Shown piece by piece: positions 49,641 through 60,384 of a DNA stretch of 64,000 nt. The translations under genes and the position numbers were made by a program. Positions within the stretch are counted from its first letter, which is position 1; each line of letters begins with the position of its first letter. This DNA is from Epiperipatus broadwayi (lineage: Eukaryota > Onychophora > Udeonychophora > Euonychophora > Peripatidae). The DNA lies in NCBI GenBank assembly GCA_028023455.1, contig JAQFVV010000278.1, forward strand, positions 650,554 through 714,553. Reading direction: 5' to 3'. The notes beneath the pieces were generated by a model. That model searched no databases. It saw only the letters and a list, made by a program, of their open reading frames with translations, and had not been told where the DNA came from.

Positions 49641-50070
49641 ATGAAATACAATATCGAATTAAATAAGATATTATTTTATATAGCGCTATGTTTTAATACT
49701 GTAATAGTGATATTAGCGATTAAGCCAATGCACATGAGCTTTAAAAATAAATTAAAAATGAATACTCTCACTTTTTTCCAGACACTAGATACAGTATTTT
49801 AGAAAGAAAGAAATGAATCCGCCCATTCTTTCAATCCAAACATTTATGTATGGGCAAATCTTAAGCATATGGAAATGAGAGCATAAAAGTGTTAAGCAAT
49901 CACTTTAAATTACATTTGTTAAGTTTGAACAAATGATGCCTGTGAAATCTTTACAATTTACGACCCGTCATTCTTTAGTTGAAATTAAACATATATAATA
50001 AGATATTATTTTATCTAGCACTATGTTTTAATACTGTAATAATGATATTAGCGATTAAGCCAATATGGAA
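49640..50070. repeat. Family W, ~335-bp unit, one and a bit copies
   Basis: AAGATATTATTTTATATAGC to GATTAAGCCAATGCACATGA at about 49665-49735 recurs at about 50000-50067. The body between (AATGAATACTCTCACTTTTT, TGTATGGGCAAATCTTAAGC, GTTAAGCAATCACTTTAAAT) recurs at 57.5-58.05 kb. The open frame at 49578-49802 lies across it and is not a gene. Confidence 0.7.
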
Positions 50071-50520
50071 TAAAGGAAATCCATCTTTATTTATTATCTC
50101 CTACCAGTAGTTTTAATAAATTATTTATCACATCTAAAACCTTAACTAAATCATATCCAGCATTGCATACATGCAGACAATGTCAAATTCCAAACCTATC
50201 CAACACTATGTTCCAAACATTATCATCAGCGAAACATACTTCCAAACCTAAAGACATACACTCATACTTTAATTAAAATAAACAGATAACAAATCATCAA
50301 AAGTTTGATAAAATATGATGGACTAATGGGTATTTTATATTAATATATCAAAGCAATGGTCATATTAAACTGTCATATACATGTTCATTAGCATTGTTAT
50401 TTAAATGTGCAAAAATTAACATAAAAAAGTTGCAATGATAAGAATATATGAAAGAGACATCAATAATTTATCTAGTTTGTATTTACTTTATCATATTATT
50501 ATACTAACATTGACAAGAGA

Positions 50521-50648
50521 ACACCACACATCATTAATTAAGATAATATATATATTTTTTTTAAAAGTACAAATAGTTCTAAGTATATACACCACACATC
50601 ATTAATTAAGATAATATATATATTTTTTTTAAAAGTACAAATAGTTCT
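50521..50648. repeat. 60-bp direct duplication, 68-bp offset
   Basis: ACACCACACATCATTAATTA through AAAAGTACAAATAGTTCT occurs at 50521-50580 and again, without visible change, at 50589-50648. A recent tandem duplication. Confidence 0.92.
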
Positions 50649-50649
50649 C

Positions 50650-52015
50650 AGTCTATTCTAATGAACACAGCTTACTTTCCCAATAAATTGATCACTCTAT
50701 TTTGTAACTTCATGGTTGGGCTTGATATCTGTCAAGACCTATTTAAATGGTCAATTACATAAAGTTTTAAATTTTAATTGATAATTATTAAATAATAACT
50801 ATTCAATATTAAGTAGGTATATTATATCAAGAGTGTGTTATAATGGTTGCCAAATTTTATTACAAAAATAAGTAAATTTCATCTATAAATCTTCTAGAAT
50901 GATAAAGAATTGGGATATTGAAGGTGGGTGCTAGGCCCTCTGCCAGATTGTGTATGAGACTTTTTATACGCAGTCCATCAGGTGGACTAATTTCAATGTT
51001 AAGATTGTAATTAAAACTATAAAAATATTAATAATTTTATTATTATTAAGTAATAGTCAAAAAGATTCAAAATTATAACTATTCTAAATTAATCTTTACA
51101 ATTAATTCTCAAGTATATTTTTACTGCAATTTAAGTTAATTTTGAACAACTTAAATTAATTGATAATTATGCTTATAGATGGACAATTATTAATTATTTG
51201 TTAATGTATGCACATACAACAACTCAATAGGTCTGTTAATTTGTACAGTAATTGTTTCTGATGAAAGTTTATAAATAGGCTAAACTTAGATTTTTATAGG
51301 AGAGAACAGGATAACAACTAGGGAAATTGGAAGAACTTAAGAATAAAATGGAAGAATTAAATTAACAAAGAACTGACAAACAGAAAATTATTATAAAGTA
51401 AAATTGAATTGAATTGAGTTAAAAATGGAATTGAATTGTATTTTAGTGTGCAACTAATGGAGTAGGAATCTCCATTTGGCTTTCATACATGAAACATATT
51501 ACTTCTGTGAATTGATAATTGTGAAGAGTTTACATTTAAAACTGGTAGACATATTGGGGAAAAAAGGCTCCAAAATGGTAAAAGTTTGTAAGCTTGAAAT
51601 TTCACTTCTGTTTTATAGCTGTTTTAATTATTATATTTACTATATGCATTATAAATTTAATTATGACTCATTTGGGATGGCAAGAGGAAAGAAAATTATT
51701 TTGTACTTTCAGTCAGAATGAATTTAAAAATCAGAAGAACTATAATATGAGATATTTCATTTCAATAATAATTTATTCACAATATATAATGATTACATCT
51801 TGATGAAAAAAAAAGTACACTAACATGATTAGATTAATGTTCTGTTTGTCATTTGGCTAGAAAGTATTATGTGAACATGACTATTATATCACTTATATGG
51901 TTGGGTAAATTGAAGAAAGTTTGTATAGTTTGTGAGATACTCAGAACTTGTTTACATGTTTAGAATGTTTTATATAAGTGTAAGTTTACAATTGACTAAT
52001 ATAATAGTCTGAGTT
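50650..52015. other. AT-rich stretch, nothing recognised
   Basis: No family repeat or protein motif. The overlapping open frames at 51476-51803 have no recognisable features. Confidence 0.4.
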
Positions 52016-52019
52016 GATT

Positions 52020-52660
52020 GGAGTTGAGAAACAGGAAGGAGATAGTGAGATTAATAACCAGGTGTCATCAAAGGCTTTACTGGAGGCAAGGAGCTGATCA
52101 CCTTTCTTGACTTTTTTGTGTGTTTGATAAAACAATGGTATAACTTGTGGGGTTGGTAATTCCATGAGTGTTTTGCATCTTACAATCCATATGGCATAAA
52201 GGACAAAGATGAAAAGCCTTATTATTGAAAATGTTCCGTCATGAATGGTGTTTTCAAGTGAGAGAATTATGTTAGTTCTATTGTTGGAGTTGATGATGAT
52301 AATATCTTTCTAAGTCCTGGGCATCAGTGTATAATATGGTCTATGGTTTCATCTTCTAGGGAGCACAGACCACATATTGGGTTGATGCTAGAAAGACCTC
52401 TTCGGTGATGAAGAAACCAATTTGTGGAAAACGCATTAAGATTAACTTTAGTGGTGATGTCAAAAAATTTGGGTTCCAGACTCCATCTTTTGAAGTATGT
52501 AATTAGTCTTTGGTTGGTTACATTTAGACTGTTTTCAACAGGCTGTTGGTTAGAGTTCATTAGGCTGCACACTACCCATAGGGTAATTTTTTCGATCAAG
52601 GTTAGTGGGCATGATCACACTCAGGACATGCATAAACAAATATCAAATGTTATATTTAAG
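52020..52660 (-). pseudogene. Non-LTR retrotransposon C-terminal fragment
   Basis: Minus-strand reading: CPECDHAH (about 52635), then MIEKITLWVVCSLMNSNQQP, then NWFLHHRRGLSSINPICGLC and SLEDETIDHIIH-x-CPGLRKI (52300-52400). The C-x-x-C, E-T-x-D-H-x-x-x-x-C-P arrangement is the zinc-binding-like C-terminus found downstream of the RT in several LINE clades. Downstream sequence continues with stops. The 5' part with the RT is missing. It is unrelated to the RTE copies, which end differently (RDAKDQRRWIECGE). The clade is not determined. Confidence 0.55.
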
Positions 52661-52965
52661 TAAAATATAACTATTGCAATTCTATTATTCTATATTAATT
52701 TCATTACATGGATGAAACATATTTAAAAAAAAGAAAATGCTATATTGCTATTAAAAAAATAAGCTCAATAATAACTTATACCTATCTAATACAATAATAT
52801 AAATGAAGCTACTAAATTATAAAAGCTTACAAATTATTTATTGAGACTTTTAATATGAGGTATTCTCAGCATTGCCGTTAACACTTGCATTAGGGCAAGG
52901 CTAAAATATATCACCTTGCAACTTCACAAGTGGAATTGATATGTTTATTAAAGTAACCTTAAAAC
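52661..52965. other. AT-rich stretch, nothing recognised
   Basis: No recognisable gene or repeat. Confidence 0.4.
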
Positions 52966-52967
52966 AT

Positions 52968-53280
52968 CACATGATCACTATCTCCCATGCTTGCTTATAA
53001 CTGTTGTTAAAATAGACAAAACTCTCTCCATACAGTAGTGCCAATCTAAGCAAGACAGAGTAATCAATGGATGCCAGAAGGCTTGTGCATAAAATCCCTA
53101 GATAGGGATAGGGATTTTATAAACAAGCCTTCTGGCATCCATTGATTACTCTGTTTTGCTTAGAGTGGCACTACTGTGTCTAGGGATTTTATGCACAAGC
53201 CTTCTGGCATCCATTGATTACTCTGTCTTGCTTAGAGTGGCACTACTTTATGAAGAGAGTTTTGCCTATTTATAAAAGTA
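52968..53280. repeat. Family X inverted pair plus extra direct unit (copy 6)
   Basis: Minus-sense copy about 52968-53103, head to head with a plus-sense copy about 53104-53160, then a further plus-sense copy about 53172-53280. TAATCAATGGATGCCAGAAG and CTTCTGGCATCCATTGATTA mark the arms. All three are cut 5' of GGGATTTTATG, so hammerhead cores are absent. Arms are nearly identical. Confidence 0.8.
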
Positions 53281-53289
53281 AGTTGTAAA

Positions 53290-54230
53290 ATCTCATTAAA
53301 AGTGAATCAAATTCCAACTTCAATTTTGATAGATTAATTATTGTGTTAATCATATTGCGGATTGGATTTCTGATGTGTTAATTATTAAATATTGTCATTA
53401 GTCAATAACGTATATGAAAGACGTATACATAATGAAAATAAGAATCAATATTTATCTTCAATTTTTCCTTCATTTCTGGAATAACAAAGCGCTGAAGTTA
53501 ATGGATGAAACTATGATTGTATATAGATCCAGCAATGTACTAGAATTACCATTTAAATTGATAAAAAAATTGAAATATACTCCATGTGGGAAAGGATATT
53601 TATCAATAATGCTGCAGATTTTAAATGTTGCAACCAAGATTTAATTCTCTTACTTTCACAAGAAATAATGTGAAACATAAAGTTTATATAGTGATTTTTA
53701 TTGTCATTAATATTCTATATGTTGTCTTATAATATTACATATGTTGTTACTGAAGGTATAAAGAACAGTTTATGTAAGTAATAAAATACATGATAACTAT
53801 AAATTTGATCAAATATAAGTACATCAAAAAAGTAAAGTAATTCTATTTGTTGTAAATTTTATTCATATTTTAAAATATGAACACAGATAAAAAACTATTA
53901 CAGTTTATTCTTAATATTTTTTCTTTCTAGGATAATTGCTAAAATTTTTGAACAATAATAATAAATCTGTAGTATGTAACTTTGGCTAATTTAAGTGCAT
54001 TAAACATGGTATTTTATATATGTAATGCTTAACTGATTAATAGCTAATAACAGCTATAGTTATGGGTAATTCTTGAATTGATAATGATAGTTATAAATTT
54101 TATATGTTCAAGAGTAATATATTCCATTTTGTTAGTGACTTTATATATTCATAGTAGATAATATTAATATTACATATATCTGTTATCATGTTGAATAATT
54201 ATTATAATAAGTGTATAATATTTTGGAATA
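53290..54230. other. AT-rich stretch, nothing recognised
   Basis: The open frame at 53414-53644 has no recognisable motif. Confidence 0.4.
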
Positions 54231-54344
54231 TGTGGTAGGCCCATGTTGCATCACTTCACCTGAGCGATGACATAAATGACCATCTTAGATAAATCATGAA
54301 TGATGCCCATCAAACATTGAGCAGATTAAGGCTATACTTGTGTA

Positions 54345-54560
54345 GTATAATGATCTAATTATTAAATAAAGGACTAACAACCCCTTTTCCCCTCATATCC
54401 CTAAAGATAATCCAGAAGTGGTACCACGATTTCAAACCATGTGTTGATATAATTGTTAAACAAAAGATTGATCACCTCTTCTTTTTATATCCCCAAAGCT
54501 GTTCCATAAATGACACTGAGATTACAGACATATGCAGTCAGAAAGTGACCATAGTCTATA
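54345..54560. repeat. Degenerate two-copy repeat, ~110 bp
   Basis: AATTATTAAATAAAGGACTA with CATATCCCTAAAGATAATCC is loosely matched about 110 bp later by AATTGTTAAACAAAAGATTG with TATATCCCCAAAGCTGTTCC. Old duplication of unknown origin. Confidence 0.4.
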
Positions 54561-55197
54561 TTAATTTGTTCACTTTTCCTTAGCTCAACCCCACTATATC
54601 TTTGGATACATTATATGTTTTAATATGTTCCATATTCTTATGTTCTAATGGTTTGGTATCGATAACAGTAAAATTGTTTCTGAAATATGGTATTTGAAAA
54701 TGTAGATTGTATTTACCACTGAGCAAAATGATGATAAAAGATAATATTACTTAAAAGTTATTTTATAGTAGATTGTTACTATCCGTTCAATATGATCTCA
54801 TGTATACCATTAAACTATGTTATTTGTCATTTAAACTCAATTTGTTTTAAAATGCTGATATTTTTGCTTAATGTTAAAAGTTCATATAATATTTTTCTTA
54901 AATCTTAAAAGAGTCTTAAAGGAAAAACTAATAATTAAAAAGCAGAAAAATGATAGTCTTGATTCTTAAAGCAGTATTGCTGTTTAATAGGCTAAATAAA
55001 TGGATTAAAGCAAGAAATCAATAGTTTTTAGCATTATATTCTAAGTAGATTTTGAAATATATTGCCTTTGTTTATTTAAAGTGAATAAGGTTTTAGAGCC
55101 ATGATACTAATAAAAGGTAAATATGAGAAACTCAATGTGAGTATAAATTTAAGTAGTAACAAATTAAAAGGTAATATTTTTCCCCCCATGTGTCATA

Positions 55198-55276
55198 GCA
55201 TCAGCCGGGAAGCGAGCCCGCTACCCGGGACAACTGCTTGTAAAGCGGCTGTCACTGACCGCTCGACCACCAATGC
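55198..55276 (-). tRNA. tRNA-like sequence, anticodon UAC, second copy
   Basis: 79-nt homologue of the 35161 sequence, opposite strand. Acceptor GCATTGG/CTGATGC and the TTTACAA anticodon loop are kept. The D stem has one G-U pair, the anticodon stem one C-A mismatch, the variable arm is about 11 nt. Flanks match the first copy beyond the tRNA-like part, so it moved or duplicated as a larger unit. The peptide readable on the plus strand (55101-55289) is a shadow of this sequence. Confidence 0.5.
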
Positions 55277-55289
55277 TTGGCAAAGGTAA

Positions 55290-55914
55290 TAATTTAAAAT
55301 ATAAAATGCATAATAAGTCCAATAAGCTCATATTAATAATAAGTTTGAGCAATAATAAATTAAAAGGTAGTAATTTAGTAAAATATTTAATAGATCGTAA
55401 GAGATCTTCCCTTAATCACAAAATGTTATAATACAATCTTGTTTTATGTAAATTTTTGTCACAATTGTTCAAGATTTTGTATTTTTTCTTTATTGTTATT
55501 AGTATATTCACAAAACTTGTAAATAATGTAAATATTTCTTGAAAGTATATTTAGTTGTCTGTGGCCTTATTGCTAATCACTATCAATATTGTTATTGCTA
55601 TTGCTATCAACATATTATTTTTATTGTGGTCATAAAAAATCATCATCGGTTAATATAATATTTTTTTGTGTGTTAGCATATCAAAATAAGTTGTGTTAAG
55701 CTCTTAGATTTAGATTATATAAAGCTTTATGGATTATTGATCGAGACACAGTTGATCTTAAGCATATGTATTATTTTTTAATTAATATTTTAAAGATGAA
55801 ATATTTAGTTTTTAAAGTAATCTGTTGATCTAAATCATTAGATACATCATTCACTGATCTTGATCATATTGCCCATGATTGTTAAATAAAGAAGTGATTA
55901 ATGCTTCATAAAAT
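55290..55914. other. AT-rich stretch, nothing recognised
   Basis: No recognisable gene or repeat. Confidence 0.4.
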
Positions 55915-56022
55915 TTAATGTTCACATGATCACTATTTTTTATGCTAGCACATAACTGTTATTAAAACAGGATTCCAGAAGGCTTGTGCATAAAATCCCT
56001 ATCTAGTGCCCACTCATCCAAT

Positions 56023-56066
56023 ATCACCAGACTAGTTTCTGGCTTGTGGCCTTCATCAGTGAAGAA
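56023..56066 (-). ncRNA. Hammerhead ribozyme motif, family X minus copy
   Basis: CTGATGA (complement of 56053-56059), GGC-CACAA-GCC stem, GAAA (complement of 56036-56039), ACTAGT, GTC cleavage triplet, then TGGTGA. Core fully intact. Helix I is only about three pairs because TTCTTCA has replaced CTCCTCA. Confidence 0.55.
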
Positions 56067-56144
56067 CTTTGGATCTGGAGCACTGCACCTGGATCTGAGA
56101 TTACTGCACCTAAGATCTAGGTGCAGTGCTCTCAGATCCAAAGC

Positions 56145-56186
56145 TCCTCACTGATGAAGGCCACAAGCCAAAAACTAGTCTGGGGA
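56145..56186 (+). ncRNA. Hammerhead remnant, family X plus copy with best helix I
   Basis: TCCTCA (56145-56150) pairs over six bases, one G-U, with TGGGGA (56181-56186). CTGATGA at 56151-56157, GGC-CACAA-GCC stem and ACTAGTC are present, but GAAA is AAAA at 56171-56174. G12 is the catalytic general base, so this copy should be dead. It best shows the family's helix I. Confidence 0.6.
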
Positions 56187-56420
56187 TATTGGATGAGTAG
56201 GCACTAGATGGGGATTTTATGAACAAGCCTTCTAGGTGCAGTGCTCTCAGATCCAAAGCTCTTCACTGACAAAGGCCACACGCCAGAAACTAGTTTGGGT
56301 ATATTGGATGAGTAGGCACTAGATGGGGATTTTATGCCAAGCCTTCTGAGATCCATTGGTTACTCTGGTTGGGACTGAGTGGTACTACTGTATGGAGAGT
56401 TTTACCAGTTTTGGAAATTT

Positions 56421-57515
56421 AATGTTCATGTTATTGTCAGTATTAAAATTGTCAAATGTTCTTTACTAATTCCATTTTGTTTTATGAGCTGTCTTTGCTT
56501 GTTATATTTGGGTAGTGGCAAAATCCCTTTCACTGATCCAAATATACCTTTAAAATAGTAATATTTAAGTTATTTGAACCTTGAGAAACATAAATTGTTT
56601 CAATTTAGACTCTATTGTAATTTTTCCATTTTTAAAGTTATTTATTATACTTAGCCTTGATCTGTTATGTTTATTCTTATTGTTTGATTGATTTAGTAGA
56701 AATTTTATAAATGTAAATTTCTTTTCTAGTTTAAAACTTATAATCTATTATAATTTAAAGGTTAAATATTGTGTTTTAGCCAAGCTTAGAACTCCTTGCT
56801 TTATTTTATTATTGTCTTGCAGTTGTTTGATACAATATTAGTTTTATACTTCAGGATCTTATTCTTCATCATCAACATTGTTATCATATCTCATCTATAT
56901 TTTCTTCTTTTTATTTTTCATCCTCATTTCATCTTAAGTCATTCTTCATAGACCCCTATTCAATAATCACCTTCATTATTCATCACTCTAACACATTCAC
57001 TATTTCTTCTCCTCACTCTTTTAAGTTCATTCATTTTTATTAATTAATAATTATTTGTTTTTCATCATCCATTTAATCATCTACATCTTGATTAATTTAT
57101 CACACAACCCATAATTTGAATTCCATATTCATTTCATAGACCTGATTATTAATTATATAGTGTTATAGCAACTAGACTTATCTTGTAATATTTTACCCTT
57201 TATCTTAAAGTTAATTTAATCGATGTTTAATATTTGGGGTTATTATCTTCATGTAGATTTTGTGACCCCACCCTTTCGATACGCTTATGCACATGCTAAC
57301 CAAACTTGTTTCTAATATTCTGTTTTGTAATTATAACTACATTCTATAAGAGATGTAGGGCTGATATAAGGCAATATCGGAATTGGTAGTACCTTGTAGC
57401 TTCTACTTATGTTTACTCATGCTCATGTTAACCAAGTCAGTTTCTAATATATTTATTATTGTTGTTTGTTGATGTTTATGGTTTATATAATATGATATAA
57501 TATAGTAATCTTAAT
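56421..57515. other. AT-rich stretch, nothing recognised
   Basis: Contains a T/C-rich segment at about 56860-57080 without family identity. No gene. Confidence 0.4.
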
Positions 57516-57519
57516 AATT

Positions 57520-58055
57520 AGCTATCAGCACATGCACTTTATAGATTTTAACTATAAATGAATACTCTCACTTTCCAAACACAAGATAAAGACTTTGTGA
57601 AAAGTTAGAATGAATCCATCTACCTTTTCGACCCAATCATTTATCTATGGGCAAATCTTAAGCATTTAAAAATGAAAGTGTGAAGATGTTAAGTGATCAC
57701 TTCAAATTACTTTTACTATGCCTGAATGAATGACACTTGCAAAATTTTTTAGAATTTATGATATGTCATTCTTATTTGAAATTAAACATATGTAAATAAG
57801 ATATTTATTTTATATAGTTCTATGTTGTATAAACTGTAATAATGCACATGTACTTTGTGGATTTAACTATAAATGAATACTCTCACTTTCCAAACACAAT
57901 ATAAAGTCTTTGAGAAAAGGTAGAATGATGTATCATAAATTCTAGAAAATTTTGCAAGCATCATTCATTCAGGCATAGTAAAAGTAATTTAAAGTGATCA
58001 CTTAACATCTTCATGCTCTCATTTCCAAATGCTTAAGATTTGCCCATACATAAAC
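57520..58055. repeat. Family W copy with inverted partner
   Basis: Direct unit about 57520-57840 plus the start of a second (CACATGTACTTTGTGGATTT, 57845), then an inverted partial unit about 57920-58055 (AAAGTGATCACTTAACATCT, GCTTAAGATTTGCCCATACA). The homologous unit is at 49640-50070. Confidence 0.75.
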
Positions 58056-58235
58056 ATTTGGGTTATATATATATATATCAGGGATTTGAACTCAAATTTG
58101 CCCATACATATACATATGGGTTATATATATATATATCAGGGATTTGAACTCAAACTTTCAAGCACCCACCAACTATCCACACTATCTCATACAACTGATA
58201 CACATGACCACATACATGTAGAAAAGATAAATAAT

Positions 58236-58281
58236 CATCAATGTAGTATTTCATGCTAAATCAGCACTCATCAGTTGGTCC
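58236..58281 (-). ncRNA. Hammerhead remnant, family Y minus unit 1
   Basis: CTGATGA (complement of 58268-58274), GTGCT-GATTT-AGCAT stem and GAAA are intact, but the cleavage triplet reads ACA, lacking the U at 16.1, and helix I has a mismatch. Probably inactive. Confidence 0.5.
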
Positions 58282-58782
58282 AGATTATCATCTCCCATAT
58301 ATATATATATTTGTTTATCATCTTCCATAATATATATAATCAGTACTAAGTTTGTACCTTGATCATTCCACAATATACAATAAGTGCTCAGTTTATATTA
58401 AGATAGCAAATCTTCATACTTTAATGTACATGCTTCAATCCACTCCAACCTCCAACTTTTCAGCCATCCATATCATTGAAAATCTGATGATGAAAAAGCC
58501 AAATCCCATGCTAATGCCAACATTATTGCCAAACCCATGTTGACCTGAAGTGACTCTGACCCCTCATGTATAGGACCTTATCCATTTAAATACATAGAAG
58601 TGGAATGGGCAAGGTACAAGCTTATATGTAAATAATTGAAAACAAGGCACTCTTCACAATCCTGGAGCTTAATTGTAAATATCAGGGATTTGAACTCAGA
58701 CTTTCAAGTGCCCACAAACTATCCACACTATCTCATACAACTGATACACATGACCACCCACATGTAGAAAAGATAAATAATC

Positions 58783-58826
58783 ATCAATATACATATTTCA
58801 TGCTAAACCAGCACTCATCAGTTGGT
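58783..58826 (-). ncRNA. Hammerhead ribozyme motif, family Y minus unit 2
   Basis: ACCAA, CTGATGA (complement of 58815-58821), stem II GTGCT-GGTTT-AGCAT, GAAA (complement of 58796-58799), helix III ATA-TG-TAT, triplet AUA, then TTGAT. The core is intact; helix I has one C-A mismatch. Confidence 0.65.
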
Positions 58827-59174
58827 CCAAATTATCATCTTCCACAATATATATAATCAGTACTAAGTTTGTACCCTGACTATTCCACAATATACAATAA
58901 GTGCTCAGTTTATATTAAGATAGCAAATCTTCATACTTTAATGGACAGGCTTCAATCCACTCCAACCTCCAACTTTTCAGCCATCCATATCATAGAAAAT
59001 CTGATGATGGAAAAGCCAAATCTCATACTGATGCCAACATTATTGTCAAGCCCATGTTGACCTGAAGTGACTATGACCCCTCATGTATAGGTCCTTATCC
59101 ATTTAAATACATAGAAGTGGAATGGTCTAGGTACAAGCTTAGCATTGATTATATATATGTATGGTAGATGATAA

Positions 59175-59206
59175 TCTGGACCAACTGATGAGTGCTATAT
59201 TGGTGA
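59175..59206 (+). ncRNA. Hammerhead with internal deletion, family Y plus unit 1
   Basis: ACCAA and CTGATGAGTGCT are followed directly by ATATTGGTG. The deletion removed the 3' half of stem II and GAAA, so it is certainly inactive. Confidence 0.7.
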
Positions 59207-59633
59207 TTATTTATTTTTTCTACATGTGTGTAGTCATATGTATCAGTTGTATGAGATAATGTGGATAGTTAGTGGGCACTTGAAAGTCTGGGTTCAAATC
59301 CCCAATATTTACAATTAAGCTCCAGGATTGTGAAGAGTGCCAGGTTTTCAAATATTTACATGTAAGCTTGTATCCTGTCCATCCCTCTTCTATGTATTTA
59401 AATGGATAAGGTCCTATACATGAGGGATCAGAGTGACTTCGGGTCAACATGGGCTTGGAAATAATGTTGACATCAGCATGGGATTTGACCTTCCATCATC
59501 AGATTTTCAATGATATGAATGGCTGAAAGGTTGGAGGGTAGAGTGGATTGAAGCCTGTCCATTAAAATGTGATTTGCTATTTTAAAATAAACTGAGCACT
59601 GATTATATATATGTCTGAGAGATGATAATCTGG

Positions 59634-59677
59634 ACCAACTGATGAGTGCTGGTTTAGCATGAAATATGTATATTGGT
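59634..59677 (+). ncRNA. Hammerhead ribozyme motif, family Y plus unit 2 (best copy)
   Basis: Helix I ACCAA (59634-59638) with TTGGT (59673-59677), five Watson-Crick pairs. Core CTGATGA (59639-59645). Helix II GTGCT with AGCAT, five pairs including one G-U, loop GGTTT. GAAA (59661-59664). Helix III ATA with TAT. Cleavage triplet AUA, with the cut after position 59672. This satisfies the type I hammerhead consensus at every core base. AUA is a permitted NUH triplet, though slower than GUC. The short helix III is typical of hammerheads in Penelope-like elements and retrozymes, where dimers may be the active form. Confidence 0.75.
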
Positions 59678-59723
59678 GATTTATCTTTTCTACATGTGTG
59701 TGGTCATGTGTATCAGTTGTATG

Positions 59724-59771
59724 AGATAGGGTGGATAGTTGGTGTGCACTTCAAAGTCTGAGTTCAAATCC
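59724..59771 (+). promoter_or_regulatory. tRNA-like A and B boxes (internal Pol III promoter candidate)
   Basis: AGATAGGGTGG at about 59725-59735 resembles an A box, and GAGTTCAAATCC at 59760-59771 closely fits the B box. Spacing is as in tRNA-derived genes. The same pair recurs in every family Y unit, about 80-120 nt downstream of the hammerhead. Schistosome Sm-alpha elements combine the same two modules. Confidence 0.5.
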
Positions 59772-60106
59772 CCAATACTTATAATTAAGCTCCAGAATTG
59801 TGAGGAGTGCCTGGTTTTCAAATATTTATAAATAAGATTGTATCCTGCCCATCCTTCTTCTATGTATTTAAATGGATAACGTTCTATACATGAGGGGTCA
59901 AAGTGACTTCAGGTCAACATAGGGCTTGTAAATAATGTTGGCATCAGCATGGGATTTGACCTTCATCATCAGATTTTCAATAATATGGATGGCTGAAAAG
60001 TTGGAGGGTGGAGTGGATTGAAGCCTGTCCATTAAAGCGTGAAGATTTGCTATCTTAATATAAACTGAGCAGTGATTATATATACGTGTGAGAGATGATA
60101 ATCTGG

Positions 60107-60150
60107 ACCAACTGATGAGTGCTGGTTTAGCATGAAATATGAATATTGGT
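60107..60150 (+). ncRNA. Hammerhead ribozyme motif, family Y plus unit 3
   Basis: ACCAA, CTGATGA (60112-60118), stem II GTGCT-GGTTT-AGCAT, GAAA (60134-60137), triplet AUA, TTGGT. Core and helix I are intact. Helix III has one A-A mismatch (ATA with AAT). Confidence 0.68.
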
Positions 60151-60303
60151 GATTATTTATCTTTTCTACATGTGTGTGGTCATGTGTATCAGTTGTATGA
60201 GATAAATGTAGATAGTTGATGGGTGCTTGAAAGTCTGAGTTCAAATCTTCAATATTTAAATTAAGCTCCAGGATTGTGAAAAGTGCCTGGTTTTCAAATA
60301 TTT

Positions 60304-60324
60304 ATATGTGTGTGTGTGTGTGTA
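60304..60324. repeat. (GT)n microsatellite
   Basis: Short TG run at the right edge of the family Y array. Confidence 0.9.
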
Positions 60325-60384
60325 ACGTGATATATGATTTGATTTTCTTACTAATTTTATATATATATAAGAAAGAAACAATGC

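Larger units (their letters stand above)
55915..56405. repeat. Family X cluster: one minus, two plus copies (copy 7)
   Basis: Minus-sense copy about 55915-56090 with a full core, then two plus-sense copies starting about 56110 and 56225, the last running to 56405. The upstream segment CTAGGTGCAGTGCTCTCAGA and TCCAAAGCTC is repeated before each core. The minus and plus copies meet head to head. Confidence 0.82.
58062..60300. repeat. Family Y array: two minus and three plus units, head to head
   Basis: Minus-sense units about 58138-58675 and 58676-59140; plus-sense units about 59161-59600, 59605-60075 and 60076-60300 (partial). Unit spacing is about 465-550 bp. Order in a unit: hammerhead, GATTATTTATCTTTTCTACA, tRNA-like A and B boxes, AATTAAGCTCCAGGATTGTG, ATTTAAATGGATAAGGTCCT, TGACTTCAGGTCAACATGGG, CATCATCAGATTTTCAATGA, AAGTTGGAGGGTGGAGTGGA, then TATAAACTGAGCACTGATTA. 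Orientation flips at about 59150 with 5' sides facing. Two similar 63-codon open frames (58352, 58869) are copies of one non-coding unit. Confidence 0.92.

Noticed and set aside
51258-51264. CTGATGA followed by an AT-rich stem
   Set aside because: No GAAA after a plausible stem and no helix I complement.
55101-55289. 62-residue open frame with a Ser/Arg-rich end
   Set aside because: It is the opposite strand of the tRNA-like sequence plus flanking repeat.
58470-58500. CTGATGATGAAAAAG in the family Y body
   Set aside because: No stem between the two core words. The real ribozyme of the unit is elsewhere.
58352-59060. Two similar 63-residue open frames that look like a conserved small protein
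   Set aside because: They are the same segment of two tandem family Y units. Similarity comes from the repeat, and the other units lack the frame.
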